Part shown: in pieces, positions 47,101 through 56,576 of the stretch
Position numbering within the stretch: position 1 is the first letter of the stretch
Layout: each line of letters starts with the position of its first letter
NCBI GenBank assembly: GCA_963576565.1
Contig: OY755048.1
Coordinates: 9,773,984 to 9,837,983, forward strand
DNA: 64,000 nt
Direction of reading: 5' to 3'
Origin: Aspidapion aeneum
Lineage: Eukaryota; Arthropoda; Insecta; Coleoptera; Brentidae
The notes under the pieces: model-generated
The model's database searches: none
Told to the model about the DNA's origin: nothing
What the model saw: only the letters and a program-made list of their open reading frames with translations
Made by a program: the position numbers and the translations under genes

Positions 47101-50100
47101 TTTTTAATGTCAAAAGTTGACTTAATTTTAACACAAATTTGTGTTAGAAAAAAACTTTTTTTTTCAACATTTATTTAACGTTTTTTACGATTTTGTGCTT
47201 AGTGGGTGAGTATGTTAGAAAAGTTTAAAATTTATGTTTTTCTGATCAGCCTATGTAGATAATGCTGGTAAGAGAAATGTGAGGGACCTTTAAAGTATAT
47301 TTTAAAAACGTCCTGCCTAGCGTACTTTTCGGGACGTTTTAAAAACGTACTTCTCTGGACGTTTTAACAATGTACTTTTCGGGACGATTTAAAAACGTAT
47401 TTTTCGGGATATTTTAAAAACGTACTTTCGGGACGTACTAAAAACGTACTTTTCGGTACGTTTTAAAAACGTATACTTTTCGGGACGTTTTAAAAACGTA
47501 CCTTTTAGGTACGCCAAAGTTAGGGCCATAAAAGATCTAAAAGGTATATTTTAGAAACGTCCTGACTAGCTCGTTTTTAAATCGTCTTTTTTGAGACGTT
47601 TTAAAAACGTACTTTTTAAGTCCGGAAAAGTTAGGATCCTAAGAGACCTAGAAAAAATATTTTAAAAACGTCCTGACCAGCACGTTTTTAAAACGTGCTT
47701 TTTCGAATGTTTTAAAAACGTACTTTTTAGGTACGCAAAAGTTAGGCCCGTGAGGGACCTACAAAGTAGGTACGGAAATATTGTAGACCTAAACACCAGT
47801 ATTTACTAAGACCTTAAGACTTAGCATTGTAGACCAGGTTTAAGTATCAAGTCTATAGACTTGATACTGACCGGTTTAAGTGTATTTTTTTAATACTCAC
47901 AGGTCAAATAACTGCAAAGATTTGGTTCACCCTAATGTGCAATATGATAGTAAGCATTTCTCAATGAGATTCATCTCATATAAATTCAAATTAACTTTAG
48001 AAATAAAGAAAAACCACATAAAAATTTTGTAACCAAATGTCATTTTTTGGAAACTTAGTCGGTGCAGTCGTAGGATTCCCGTTAAAAATAGTCTCAAATT
48101 GTAGTACCACCCCTGAGGGGAGGTTTAAAGGTCGAAAAACAATAGAAATAATCCATGATTGACAAAAAACTTACATACAAAAATATTCAAAGCTAAATAA
48201 TACATAAATAACTTAAAACTATACCTGTAGATGCATTATCGTATTAAATACGTATCAATATTTAAACACTGTAAAAAGCACAAGCAGATATATTAGAATC
48301 CCTTTTCAATTACTCATTCACTAAAACAATCGACGATTGTCTAAAAAATTAACATGTAAAATATAGCGGACAGCTCACACTGACTTACACCGTTTTTATT
48401 CGACATTTCCTAGTGACATTTGGAGGTTTAAATATGGCTACCATTGTTAAATCAAAATATTTGATTATTTTTATTTATTTATAACCTTTGTGTGGAAATA
48501 ATGTCTTTGTAACAACAAAAAAAGATGACCCATATCGCAAGGTATTTATATAAATATAAATTATTTATATAAATAAAATAACAATTTATATAAATATTAA
48601 AAACTATTGCATTTACGGGAAAAATGAGTTAAACCTTCAACCAAAATGTAGACTTTTAAACCTAGGATTGTAGGACTTAGCACTTAGCACCCTTTAGTAA
48701 ATACTGGTGTTAGAGACGCAAAAAGTATGTTTTAAAAACGTTCAAAGTGGACGTTTTTTACACGTTTCATTTTGAACGTTTTAAAAACGTGCTTTTTTAG
48801 GTACTGAGACATTGGGACCTAATATGTACGTCCATGGTACGTCCGGTGTTACTAGGGCTCCCTGTAAACCACCAATTATTTTAGCAAACTAGAAAAACAG
48901 TAAAAGCTTTTTTTAATTTTTTTTTAGGTCGCACTAGGTTATATAGAACGAAGTGACGTTGACTGGAAATGCGGCGGTACCCTCATTAGTGACAGATATG
49001 TGTTAACCGCTGCTCATTGTACGTTTACAAGGCAATCGTAAGTAAATCTACCTTCCTAGTTGCATTGATTAAGATTTAGATCATGACAGAAAGTATTTTT
49101 TATAGAGATGGTCCCAAAATTATGAGACTTGGAGATTTAGATCTGACGCAAACAGACGACTTGAACCACAGAGATTACCAGGTTGCCAATATTGTGGTTC
49201 ATCCTAACTACCGGTATCCACATAAATACAACGACATCGCTCTCATACAATCCACGGAGAAAATAGCTTTTAATGATTACATCAGACCAGCCTGCTTATA
49301 CACTGGCAGACATATCGATCAAAATAAGGGCGTAGCTACAGGATGGGGCAAAACCGGTAAGTTTATACTTACAGGGTTGTTTTAATAGATTTTGATGTAC
49401 ACGATATGAGCATTTATTAAGAATTTCTCTTGTTGTTTAAAAATATTATTCGCCAACACCCTTTCCATATCTAAAACATCTTTTTGTTGTTTAACGATTT
49501 AGAAAACTAATTTTAAAAATATTTTTAGATTATGCCGCTGACAATAGTGAGAAGCTTATGAAAGTAACACTTTCAATATACGATAACAAAGTCTGTCAAG
49601 ACGTTTATAAAAATAACCGCCAACTACCTCAAGGTATAACTGATTCTATGTTGTGCGCTGGGGAGCTAAGTGGAGGCAAGGACACCTGTCAGGTATGTTC
49701 AAGAAAATTGAGATAGGGTTAATGTAGTTCAGAGTGCTTAAGAACTCTCGGCACGGATCAGCTAATGATCCGTGCTCTCGATATGACCTTTTCTATGACA
49801 ACTTAGCCCACAAAATGCCTAAGTTCAAATCCCGACGATTTAAAACAACCTGATCCGATATTTTTGAGATTTACGCTATACCTAGCTGTCGTGGTTTTTT
49901 TCTATGGTTACTGAAAATAAAAATATCCGTAGTACAAACCGCCTTAAAAACTATCGATATACGACCTTATTTCCAATGACAATTTTAGCACACGAAGTGA
50001 TACAGTTCACTTAAGTATATCATAAAATCCAAAGTATAAGAAATCGCCATTCCTAAGTTCTTGTAAAAAAAAAACAATTATTTTCCTATATTTGGGGATT

Positions 50101-50457
50101 ATTTGTTATTCTTGAAATATGGGGTATACCCGAAAATCATGACAGCCTGATTTTCGAAAATGTAAGATAACACCTGATATATTTGTCGTGATTTAGGCTG
50201 AAACCACGGATCACCAAAGAACATAACGTGTGTTGTAACGGTCTGGGTTTGGTCTCTCAGATTTTTTAATCAATTAACCTTTTCATTTACAGGGTGATTC
50301 AGGAGGCCCATTGCTGGTAACAGAAGAAAAGAACCAATGCAAGTTTTATGTCATTGGAATAACATCGTTTGGAAAGTCTTGTGGCCAAGTTCAGACTCCA
50401 GCAGTTTACACTAGAGTTTCGGAATTTGTTAACTGGATTGAAAGCATAGTGTGGTAG
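38190..50457 (+). CDS. CLIP-domain serine protease, CLIPC type
   Basis: A secreted zymogen of the kind acting in insect Toll and melanization cascades. Eight exons join in frame: 38190-38268, 40256-40405, 44587-44889, 44962-45122, 48928-49037, 49106-49356, 49529-49692 and 50293-50457 (1383 nt, 460 residues). Exon 1 is a hydrophobic signal peptide. Exon 2 is a clip domain with six cysteines ending YCCEG. Exon 3 is a disordered Asn/Pro/Phe-rich linker of about 100 residues. Exon 4 holds the activation site Leu216-Ile217 (VELIVGG). The catalytic triad is His261 (TAAHC), Asp311 (NDIAL) and Ser409 (GDSGGP). Asp403 in the S1 pocket predicts trypsin-like specificity. Cleavage after Leu, not Arg or Lys, is typical of CLIPC proteases, which are activated by an upstream protease. 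The exact orthologue is not assigned. Confidence 0.93.
39405..39895. mobile_element. TIR element in protease intron 1
   Basis: The left end CATATAAACATAGGTCCACA continues to TTTTCGAGATACAGGGT. The right end is the inverse, with CTATATCTCGAAAACAAGGC and ACCTATGTTTATATG. Arms of about 50 bases, element about 490 bp. No coding capacity. Family not assigned. Confidence 0.7.
40903..41229 (+). CDS. THAP zinc-finger domain of a P-like transposase
   Basis: 108 residues from an ATG. The domain has CX4C (CSVVGC) near the start, a Trp in the middle (EIWLRK), CX2H (CIKHF) and the final DVPTSF, a variant of the AVPTIF box. This is the C2CH DNA-binding module found at the N-terminus of P-element transposases and in host THAP proteins. 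The frame ends at 41229; a stop and frameshifts separate it from later transposase-like sequence, so only the DNA-binding domain could be made. There is no splice signal tying it to the protease. It could be a domesticated THAP-only gene, but the second copy at 60 kb argues for a transposon remnant. Confidence 0.8.
   Translation: MPRTCSVVGCRSNYKTETEYLSTFNLPVDKQMHEIWLRKTPNDLSILKRPQVCIKHFPNEQVIWFDKCVVNGELKNVKRQRPKLTENDVPTSFKNVPKYLSRQPVSTV
41395..41973 (+). pseudogene. Broken middle part of P-like transposase
   Basis: Frames interrupted by stops continue from the THAP domain. The longest open piece (41644-41973) includes [41 protein letters not shown] matching but inverted piece is seen at about 60066-60230. 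The RNase-H-like core and GTP-binding part of a full P transposase are not present as open frames. Confidence 0.6.
42878..43042. mobile_element. hAT-like MITE 'CAGGCGCGGATCTACGGG'
   Basis: 165 bp. The left end CAGGCGCGGATCTACGGG matches the right end inverse CAGGGGCGGATCTATG. Flanks are CATAATTG and GATAATTG or ATAATTGG depending on the exact end, agreeing at 7 of 8 positions, consistent with an 8-bp duplication. Contains a run of about 14 C residues. Lies in intron 2 of the protease. Confidence 0.75.
43329..44083 (+). mobile_element. Hairpin-ended element with TGTC microsatellite, copy 1
   Basis: Both ends contain small palindromes of the type AGCTCACA...TGTGAGCT (43335-43371 and about 44014-44055). 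The interior has a (TGTC)n run (about 43480-43532), a conserved block GCTTGGCCGATTTTAATGAA, and three tandem units of about 115 bases starting AAGGGTGGGGGTA. A second copy lies inverted at 57894-58493 and shares the right flank GGGCCCATATATTGGCAGAG, so that belongs to the element. Non-coding; superfamily not assigned. Confidence 0.75.
44172..44365. mobile_element. hAT-like MITE copy in protease intron 2
   Basis: Starts CAGTGGTGCACCCAGGATC and shares the family core 'gcctcatgatgtcgtattttatgctattttatc' pattern seen at 57.6 and 59.6 kb. The right end is degraded or replaced (GACCCGGGCCCCGAG), so the boundary is approximate. Confidence 0.6.
45911..47206. mobile_element. Nested TIR element 'CCCACTAAGCACAAAA'
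   Basis: 1296 bp; left end CCCACTAAACACAAAA, right end inverse CCCACTAAGCACAAAA. The relative at 54383-55273 shows the uninterrupted site (CCACTCCAATTTGAGTATG, inverted), while here the sequence reads CCACTCCAATCTG, element, TGAGTATG. The insertion is therefore proven by an empty paralogous site and duplicated only TG. It contains ACGTT-type repeats. A 60-codon frame at 46827-46645 has no recognised features. Confidence 0.8.
47792..48711. mobile_element. Second nested inverted-repeat element
   Basis: The left end AACACCAGTATTTACTAAG is repeated inversely at the right end (CTTTAGTAAATACTGGTGTT), with further inverse similarity over about 50 bases (GACTTAGCA, AGGTTTAA). About 920 bp, AT-rich, non-coding. 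Its precise duplication was not resolved. Confidence 0.7.
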
Positions 50458-50803
50458 AAGTGGCAAACTATATACTTTATAGTCTTGAGTGACATTTTAA
50501 AACATTTAGATGGAGTACCCAGAGACAAAAAAATTATTTTCTCTATGGGAGTACCTAAAGAAATTAATATTAATTCTAGTGGAGTAGTTTATTAGAGAAG
50601 ATATATAAACGAATATATTGTTTAAGTTAATTTATATTTGTAGAAAAAAAAATATAAAAATTATTTAGCTCTTAACCTAGATTAAATCCTATAATTTAAA
50701 GGGTGTTGAACACTTGAATTCTTTTACAAAATTTTACTTTTGCGCCCTGGTATCTATGGGATTTTTGTTTCATGAGTTAAAATAGAATGACAGTATTTAA
50801 TGG

Positions 50804-52513
50804 CTATCCATCATCACTGTCATGAATCGTATACCACACTAAACCATTTCCTCCTGGACCATGAGTAGATGGAAATAAAATATGCCTTATAAAGGTCCTA
50901 AAAAATATAATCCGTTTTAAAAACGCCAATACTTCTTTGAAACGGGTAGACCATTATTGAGTAGAAACAAAATTCCGGACTTCCATTGTCTTTATTGCTT
51001 TTAGACACGACGTTTCGGTTAGTAACTACCACTAATCGCTTTCAACCGAATCGCTGTGTTTTAAATAAAGAGACAGTGGAAGTCCAAAATTTTGTTTCTA
51101 TTAAAGAGTTTTCTTAGTAATATAATTTACCTTCCTTCAATGAGACCCAAAAAAAGTCTCCAGTTTTTCTTAGGTCCAAAATTGTAAGGGTTTTGATAAA
51201 CTTTTTCTATCTCAGCAAAGCGCGAGGTTTCAGTCTTGTTAATGTTAGCTTCAATACTGGTTTCGCCTTTGGTTATGAGCTGTGCATGCCAGGACGCCAA
51301 CGCGCCTAAAGCAAGCAGAACACCCACATTTATAAGTGCCATATATATCACAGATTTTCGTTTCACAAAACTTTGTTCGTCTTTATTGAGGGCTTCTGAT
51401 TCAGAAACTGGAACCAAAGAACCAGTTTGGTTAAACTTTACGGAATGTCCAATTATTTCTGGTTCTGTAGATTCCATAATTATCTGGTACGCTACATCGT
51501 AACCCGCTAATATCAAAAATAGTACTCCTACCACCATGTAGGCCATGTACATAAAAAAATATCTGTGATTCCTGTAACCTACACAGTTGTTTAACCAAGC
51601 TGTAATTCAAATTAAGGAAACTTATGGATACTAGAGGGTTATCAAAATATGTTTAATTAGCTAACTAACTAAAATCAAATATATGTCAAAGGATACGGCA
51701 GTGATGATCCATTTTTAAAATACATCGATTACACACTGAACAGTGATGCGTTCGTGGAGGTTTTGGTGCTATACACTTTTTACATATACTAACAGCCTCA
51801 AAAATTAATTCCCCCTAAAATATAAAAAATTGGTAGACACAACCTATTACAATAGTATAATAAATTGCAATAATACTGGTTTTTACCTCAGGAGGGAAGC
51901 CAGGATGAGTGAACACAGCCATGTAGTAGTGGAAAGAAATATTTGCAAGTAACCAATTTCCTACAATTACTAGAAATATACACATAATGTAGTTTCTTTC
52001 CCACCAGTATGGTAGACCTATCCAATATGCGATTAAAACCACTGACAATGTTAGCAAAACCACTGATATTACCAGCAACTAAAAAAGTTATTTCTTGTTA
52101 TGTTTGTTGCCAAATTTAATATACTAACTAATATTAGGTACTCACAGTTCCAATTGTATTGGTGAAATTATCTACAATCCAAAACATAGGACCCATGCAG
52201 ACATCTGCAGCATAACTTTGATCCATAAAGTGGTTGTATGTAAGAGTGTGGTATGTAATTGTGCATTTTCGGAAAAAAATTAAAACACAGGAGCTACAAA
52301 TAAATATAATAGCTAATTACTAAAATATTTTCTACAAAATCTTTTACCACTAAATTTTTAAGTGGGAACAAGAAACATTAATTTAGGTACCTATTTTACT
52401 GTTATAAATAAACCTATACAAAGGTAAAAAAGGAACACTTCAGTACAGTTTCCATTCATAACTTACCACAATTTCTTTGGTATATCTTTAAAATTCCAAA
52501 ATAGAGTAGGCAT
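50804..52513 (-). CDS. Zdhhc16: Palmitoyltransferase ZDHHC16-like
   Basis: An integral membrane S-acyltransferase of the ER/Golgi that transfers palmitate to cysteines via the DHHC active site. Six exons in frame: 52513-52467, 52293-52146, 52078-51887, 51814-51697, 51599-51131 and 50897-50804 (1068 nt, 355 residues; human ZDHHC16 is about 377). Two N-terminal membrane segments (exons 2-3) precede FTHPGFPPE. Exon 4 is the cysteine-rich domain [20 protein letters not shown] with DHHC at its end, continuing WLNNCVG in exon 5. Two more membrane segments follow. The C-terminus keeps [14 protein letters not shown] and the terminal [11 protein letters not shown]. The intron between exons 4 and 5 is U12-like. 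The gene is convergent with the protease, 346 bases between stop codons, and lies 420 bases downstream of the methyltransferase on the same strand. Confidence 0.93.
50958..51104. mobile_element. Short MITE in the last intron of Zdhhc16
   Basis: Inverted ends: GTAGAAACAAAATTCCGGAC on the left and, inversely, ATAGAAACAAAATTTTGGAC on the right, each running on to TTCCACTGTCTTTATT or close to it. About 145 bp, filling most of the 233-base intron. Innermost flanks are TA-rich. Confidence 0.7.
51600..51696 (-). other. U12-type intron of Zdhhc16 (97 bases)
   Basis: On the minus strand the donor reads GTATCCTTT, a full match to the minor-spliceosome 5' consensus. TTCCTTAAT, a full match to the U12 branch-site consensus, lies about a dozen bases before the CAG acceptor. 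There is no polypyrimidine tract. Splicing here joins DHHCP to WLNNC in frame, so the intron sits right at the catalytic motif. Confidence 0.88.
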
Positions 52514-52933
52514 TTTAAATTGCATATAATTTTATGAGACTAGAGAGCCTTTTAAGACTCCATTTTTTTAGGCGGTTTCTAACTTTTTATTTAAGAAAGT
52601 ACTGTGTTTTATTCTAACCATAAAAACATTAAATTATAACCTTACTTACATTTGTGTCTAACTTCAGATCAGTCCAGTGGGGGTATTGATTTTATATTCA
52701 TGTTTGCCTAGCATTAAAATTCTGTAATAGACTGGTAGCATGTGCTCAAAAATGTTTAAAACAAGTTTATTTGTTTTGATTTTGTTTATATTTCTATATT
52801 TAGGATCTGAAAGTAAATATAGATTTTTAAAACAATATTTTATTTAAATAAATTGCAAATTTGTATAAAGGCAGAATAAGTCAATGAAAAATCAAGGGAA
52901 AACATTGAAAAAGAATTTAAATATCTATGTTTA

Positions 52934-53560
52934 TTATTTATTTTTCTTAAATATACAAATAGATACAACACTGCCAACTTTGCCTCCAAATTTGAATTGT
53001 GGGGTGGGAATGGTAGTTTCAAGAGTGAAATAGTCTTTAAACTGTTCTTCCAATTCACTGTGTGTCCAATTGCAAGATGTTATAATAAACAATCCATTTG
53101 TAAGACTCTTTTGGATTGAATCAATATATAAATGCCTGTCTACAGAAGCATTTTCACTCAAGCTAATGGCATCATAAGTCCCTTTATCATGAATAATGTC
53201 ATAAACTTTGTCTAGACCTTTAAGAATATCACACACAAAATAGTTAATATTTAAATTTTGTTTGGCTTTTATGGCATTTGCAAGTTTAATTGCTTCTTCT
53301 GAGTAATCAACACCAGTTAAGTTGGTGTAGCCTTCATTAGCCAACTCAATGAGTATGTGACCATTTCCACAACCTACATCGATGGTACTGACATTCTTGT
53401 CCACATTTTTTGTTAAATACCTCATGATTCGGTCCACTATGTCTTCACCAAACCAAATTTCACCAGGATCACCGGTTTCTGTGAAGTTTTTAATTTCTTC
53501 TTTGTAACGATTTTCCCAATAGTCTTGGGTTCCTAATTCTGATGGCCTTAGTTCCTCCAT
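52934..53560 (-). CDS. EEF1AKMT2: EEF1A lysine methyltransferase 2-like (METTL10)
   Basis: An intronless 208-residue cytosolic class I SAM-dependent methyltransferase; the family trimethylates a lysine of elongation factor eEF1A. The start is the ATG at 53560 (MEELRPSELGT); the open frame extends upstream to a GTG at 53656 but that part does not match the family. Signatures are QDYWENRYK and GEIWFGED near the N-terminus, the SAM motif TIDVGCGNGHILIELA, LTGVDYSEEAIKLA, the family motif IHDKGTYDAISL and the C-terminal FGGKVGSVVSICIFKK. AATAAA overlaps the region just after the stop, a possible poly(A) signal. It is the upstream neighbour of Zdhhc16 on the same strand; nothing suggests co-transcription. 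Confidence 0.93.
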   Translation of the reverse strand: MEELRPSELGTQDYWENRYKEEIKNFTETGDPGEIWFGEDIVDRIMRYLTKNVDKNVSTIDVGCGNGHILIELANEGYTNLTGVDYSEEAIKLANAIKAKQNLNINYFVCDILKGLDKVYDIIHDKGTYDAISLSENASVDRHLYIDSIQKSLTNGLFIITSCNWTHSELEEQFKDYFTLETTIPTPQFKFGGKVGSVVSICIFKKNK

Positions 53561-53796
53561 TTTGTTGCGAATTCCAAAAAAAATGTATGTTTCTAAACTT
53601 TGTTTTGTTTTGATAATTCTAACCACAGTTTTCTTTGGCTGAAAGGTTTGGTACACGTCACAACCTAAGAAATTAAAGGTCCACTAGATACGTGTGTGGT
53701 TTATGTTTTGCGAAGAAAAATTTTGAAATCGACAAAGGTAATAGATTTACCCAAAAACATGTACGGTTTTCTATTGAACCACCTTACAGAAACGGC

Positions 53797-54362
53797 TCTT
53801 AATAGATGGCAATACTGCTGTTGTAGTTTCTCACACTGAATTGGAATTTCACGTTCCACGAAATAATGAAGGTGCGTGCAAATAATTAAGCATACTACGC
53901 ATTATTCTTTGGATAAGTGTGTCCCAAATATGACGATTTTTTGGGCGATTAATTAAGACGTACCTATCAAGGTTGCTAAAATACCGGACTTCCCTGCCAA
54001 GTTGATAAAAAAACCGGACAGGTGCCAACCCTGAGGTTACCACTTGTCTTCGGCGCATTAAAGTTATATCTCACCTATATCTACATTGTACTTTAAGAAT
54101 ATTTGATTGTACTTGAAGTACTTTTAATGTACTTAAAGTACTTCGAATGTACTTGAAGTACTTTGAATGTACTTGAAGTACTTTGAATGTACTTGAAGTA
54201 CTTTACTTGACAAAATCAAGTACATTTCCAAGTACATTGTTAAAAGAACTTCAAGTACCAAGTACAATTACCGGATTGTAGATGTACTTCAAGTACACTA
54301 CTTGACGAACTTGTAAGTACTTGAAGTACAATTTTAAGTACTGTACTTGAAGTACCTGATAA
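53797..54362 (-). repeat. Dispersed repeat with ACTTCAAGTACATT minisatellite, copy B
   Basis: Inverted copy of 9418-9925: it begins, read on minus, with TCAGGTACTTCAAGTAC, carries the minisatellite, then CAGGGTTGGCACCTGTCCGG and ends near CCATCTATTAAGAG. Several indels distinguish the two. It lies just upstream of the methyltransferase gene. Confidence 0.75.
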
Positions 54363-54382
54363 GTCTGGGTTGAATTTAAAGG

Positions 54383-55273
54383 ATCCCTAATACCATCGGA
54401 CGTCCCAGAGATGTACTTTTTAGGTATCTGTAGGTCCACTAAATTGTACGATTTTAAAATATCCCAAAAATTGCGTTTTAAAAACACGGGTACTTCGGCC
54501 TCCAACCATTGCGTAACTAAAATATACGGTTTTACATCTTAAAAATGACGTTATAAAAACGCGCAAAGGAAGTTTTTAAAATTTTGGAGCCTCAACATAT
54601 GCGTTCATAACAAAAAGAACGTTTCAAACACAGGGCCCTAATTTTTGACCACCTAAAGAGTTCTAAAAAGGATCATTTAAAATCGCGCAAATCAGGACGT
54701 TTTTAAAATGTACTTTCTTGGTCCCTTAAAGCCCTAACTTTTGCGTACCTAAAAAGTATGTTTTTAAAATGTCCTACAAAGAACGTTTTAAAAACGCGCA
54801 ATTTAGAATGTTTTCAAAATGTATTTTTCATCATTATTATCTACGTAAGCTGATCTGAGAAACGTAAATTTCAAACTTTTCTAGCATACTCAAATTGGAG
54901 TGGAGTCAAGTTTCAAGAGGGCCCAATATGAAATGGCACGATACGTAACGGTCCAATATGTAAGTGTCCATACAAGGAGGTCGAGGTCTAGACTCAGTGG
55001 GGGTCTCTGGAACGTTTTTAAAAAGTCCCCAATACGTTTTTTAAACGCGTACCTAACTAATCCCTAAACGTCGCCCGTAGGTTTATTAAACGTCCCAAAA
55101 TTTTCCAAACACGTCCAAAAACGTTCTTAAAACGTTTTAAAAACGTAAAAAAACCGGCAAAAAACGTTACAAGGACCTTTTTCACACTTTGATGTTCCTA
55201 AACATACGTGTTTAACCCACCCTCGCCCCTTAGGTCCAAAACGACGCTTTAAAAGTGTACCTGTATTACTAGG
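54383..55273 (-). mobile_element. Shorter inverted relative of the CCCTAGTAACA element
   Basis: The right end inverse reads ATCCCTAGTAATACAGGTAC and the left end ATCCCTAATACCATCGGACG. It is filled with TTTTAAAACG-type minisatellite and a unique block (54845-54965) homologous to 45720-45910 in the 3.7-kb element. It lacks the nested insertions, so it shows the pre-insertion state. Confidence 0.72.
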
Positions 55274-56003
55274 GATGTTACGTAACCCAAGACACACACA
55301 CTCCCCTTTCCCTGTAATACCCGGTTTCCACTTATGCGTGCCCACCCTGATTTAAAAAACGGATTATGGGGTAAGCCCGATATTTATTAACTAAAAGTAT
55401 AATTTACATTTCTCTAGGGGGGGGGGGGTAATTACCAACCCCCCTTAAATCCACGGTTGCATCTCTTAAAATTTAGTGCATCAAACAAATATATTTAATT
55501 AGCCTACTTACGTTAAAGGCAAAAACTATTTTCACACAGACTGGAAAATATGTAAATTATACCTCGTTTACCCATTAATTAGTCACAAATTTATACTTAT
55601 CATTAAAGAGAAACAGAATCACATCTTAAAAATTAAGGACAGGAAATTTTTCCAAGTTACCCATTCAATAAGCATACTCATAAACACAATTGGAAATAAT
55701 TAAATTTCGTTGGTTGCATATATATAAAATCCAACTGTTTAAATTAATTTAAACGTTCTTCAAAACTGTTCATTGCACAAAACAAAATTTAAAAAAAAAA
55801 CAAAACTTTCACTGTTTATTTAAAGTACCTAATGTTTTCAAATGACATAACACTTATTACCGCGAGATTCAAAAAAACAATCATAAGCAAACAAGTTCTA
55901 AGTTCCCAAATATTGTTGACTGATCAACAATTCAGGCTGAACAGGTTAATGCATTTCATTGTATCCAATTTTTTGTGTTTCTATTTCTGCTTACTAATCA
56001 TAA

Positions 56004-56075
<72 letters not shown>

Positions 56076-56576
56076 GTTAAATTGTTACGTAACGTGCTGT
56101 CACAAATCCCCCCTTCCGCCTACGTGATGTTTTGTAACGCTTCGGCTACTCCCTCCGAGCACCAAATACATTTATTCATATTTCTCAAACTGCTCATTTT
56201 ACGAAATATCATTACGTAATAGGTAGTGGTAGTACTGAAAAATTTCCTAAAATTAAAAGTGCTGCCGCAATCGTGTATTTATTCACCGCTTGTGGTGGTG
56301 GAATCCCAACCTCAGTCAGTTGATCGGAACGCGTTCTCTCCGGGTATAATTTCAATGTTGTAAACAAACGTGAAGTTAGCCAAGCAGTCGCCACGCGATC
56401 GCGAATGACGTTAAATGTGTGAGTTGTCAAAATATTCGAAAGTGGTTAAACGTGGCGTGTGTTGATTTACTGTGCCGGTGAATTTACAGCATAGCTTAAT
56501 AAAATCAGACCGAACCGCAGCTTTTTTTTCTGTGATTTACAGAAAACAGTTTATTTTTAGTGAAACAATAATCAAC
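55274..56576. other. Intergenic DNA upstream of SSR4
   Basis: Includes a (G)n run near 55420, a partial foldback relative at about 55565 (CCTCGTTTACCCATTAATTA) and a (TA)n tract. The promoter and 5' UTR of SSR4 must lie within the last few hundred bases, which are less AT-rich. The open frame at 55832-56080 is only the TA repeat read through. Confidence 0.5.
56008..56073. repeat. (TA)n microsatellite
   Basis: About 33 uninterrupted TA dinucleotides. Such tracts are often polymorphic in length. Confidence 0.95.

Larger units (their letters stand above)
45159..48857. mobile_element. 3.7-kb TIR element filling protease intron 4
   Basis: Ends are CCCTAGTAACATAGGTACG and its inverse CCCTAGTAACACCGGACG. 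Both arms are packed with a minisatellite of imperfect GGGACGTTTTAAAAACGT units (45170-45710, 47290-47760, 48720-48830). It occupies all but about 106 bases of intron 4 (45123-48927). Two further elements are nested in it (45911-47206 and 47792-48711). A shorter inverted relative is at 54383-55273. No transposase was recognised; superfamily not assigned. Confidence 0.8.

Noticed and set aside
52614..52740. Alternative first exon of Zdhhc16 starting at an ATG near 52700
   Set aside because: Its frame meets stop codons before a donor in the required phase, whereas the exon 52513-52467 has an ATG, a GTAAGT donor and the correct phase.
55832..56080. Frame ending in a Tyr-Ile repeat
   Set aside because: Produced by the (TA)n microsatellite.
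56440..56490. Possible ER-stress element upstream of SSR4 (CGTGG followed 9 bases later by ATTTA)
   Set aside because: The second half matches the CCAAT-type half only partly, so it is not distinguishable from chance.
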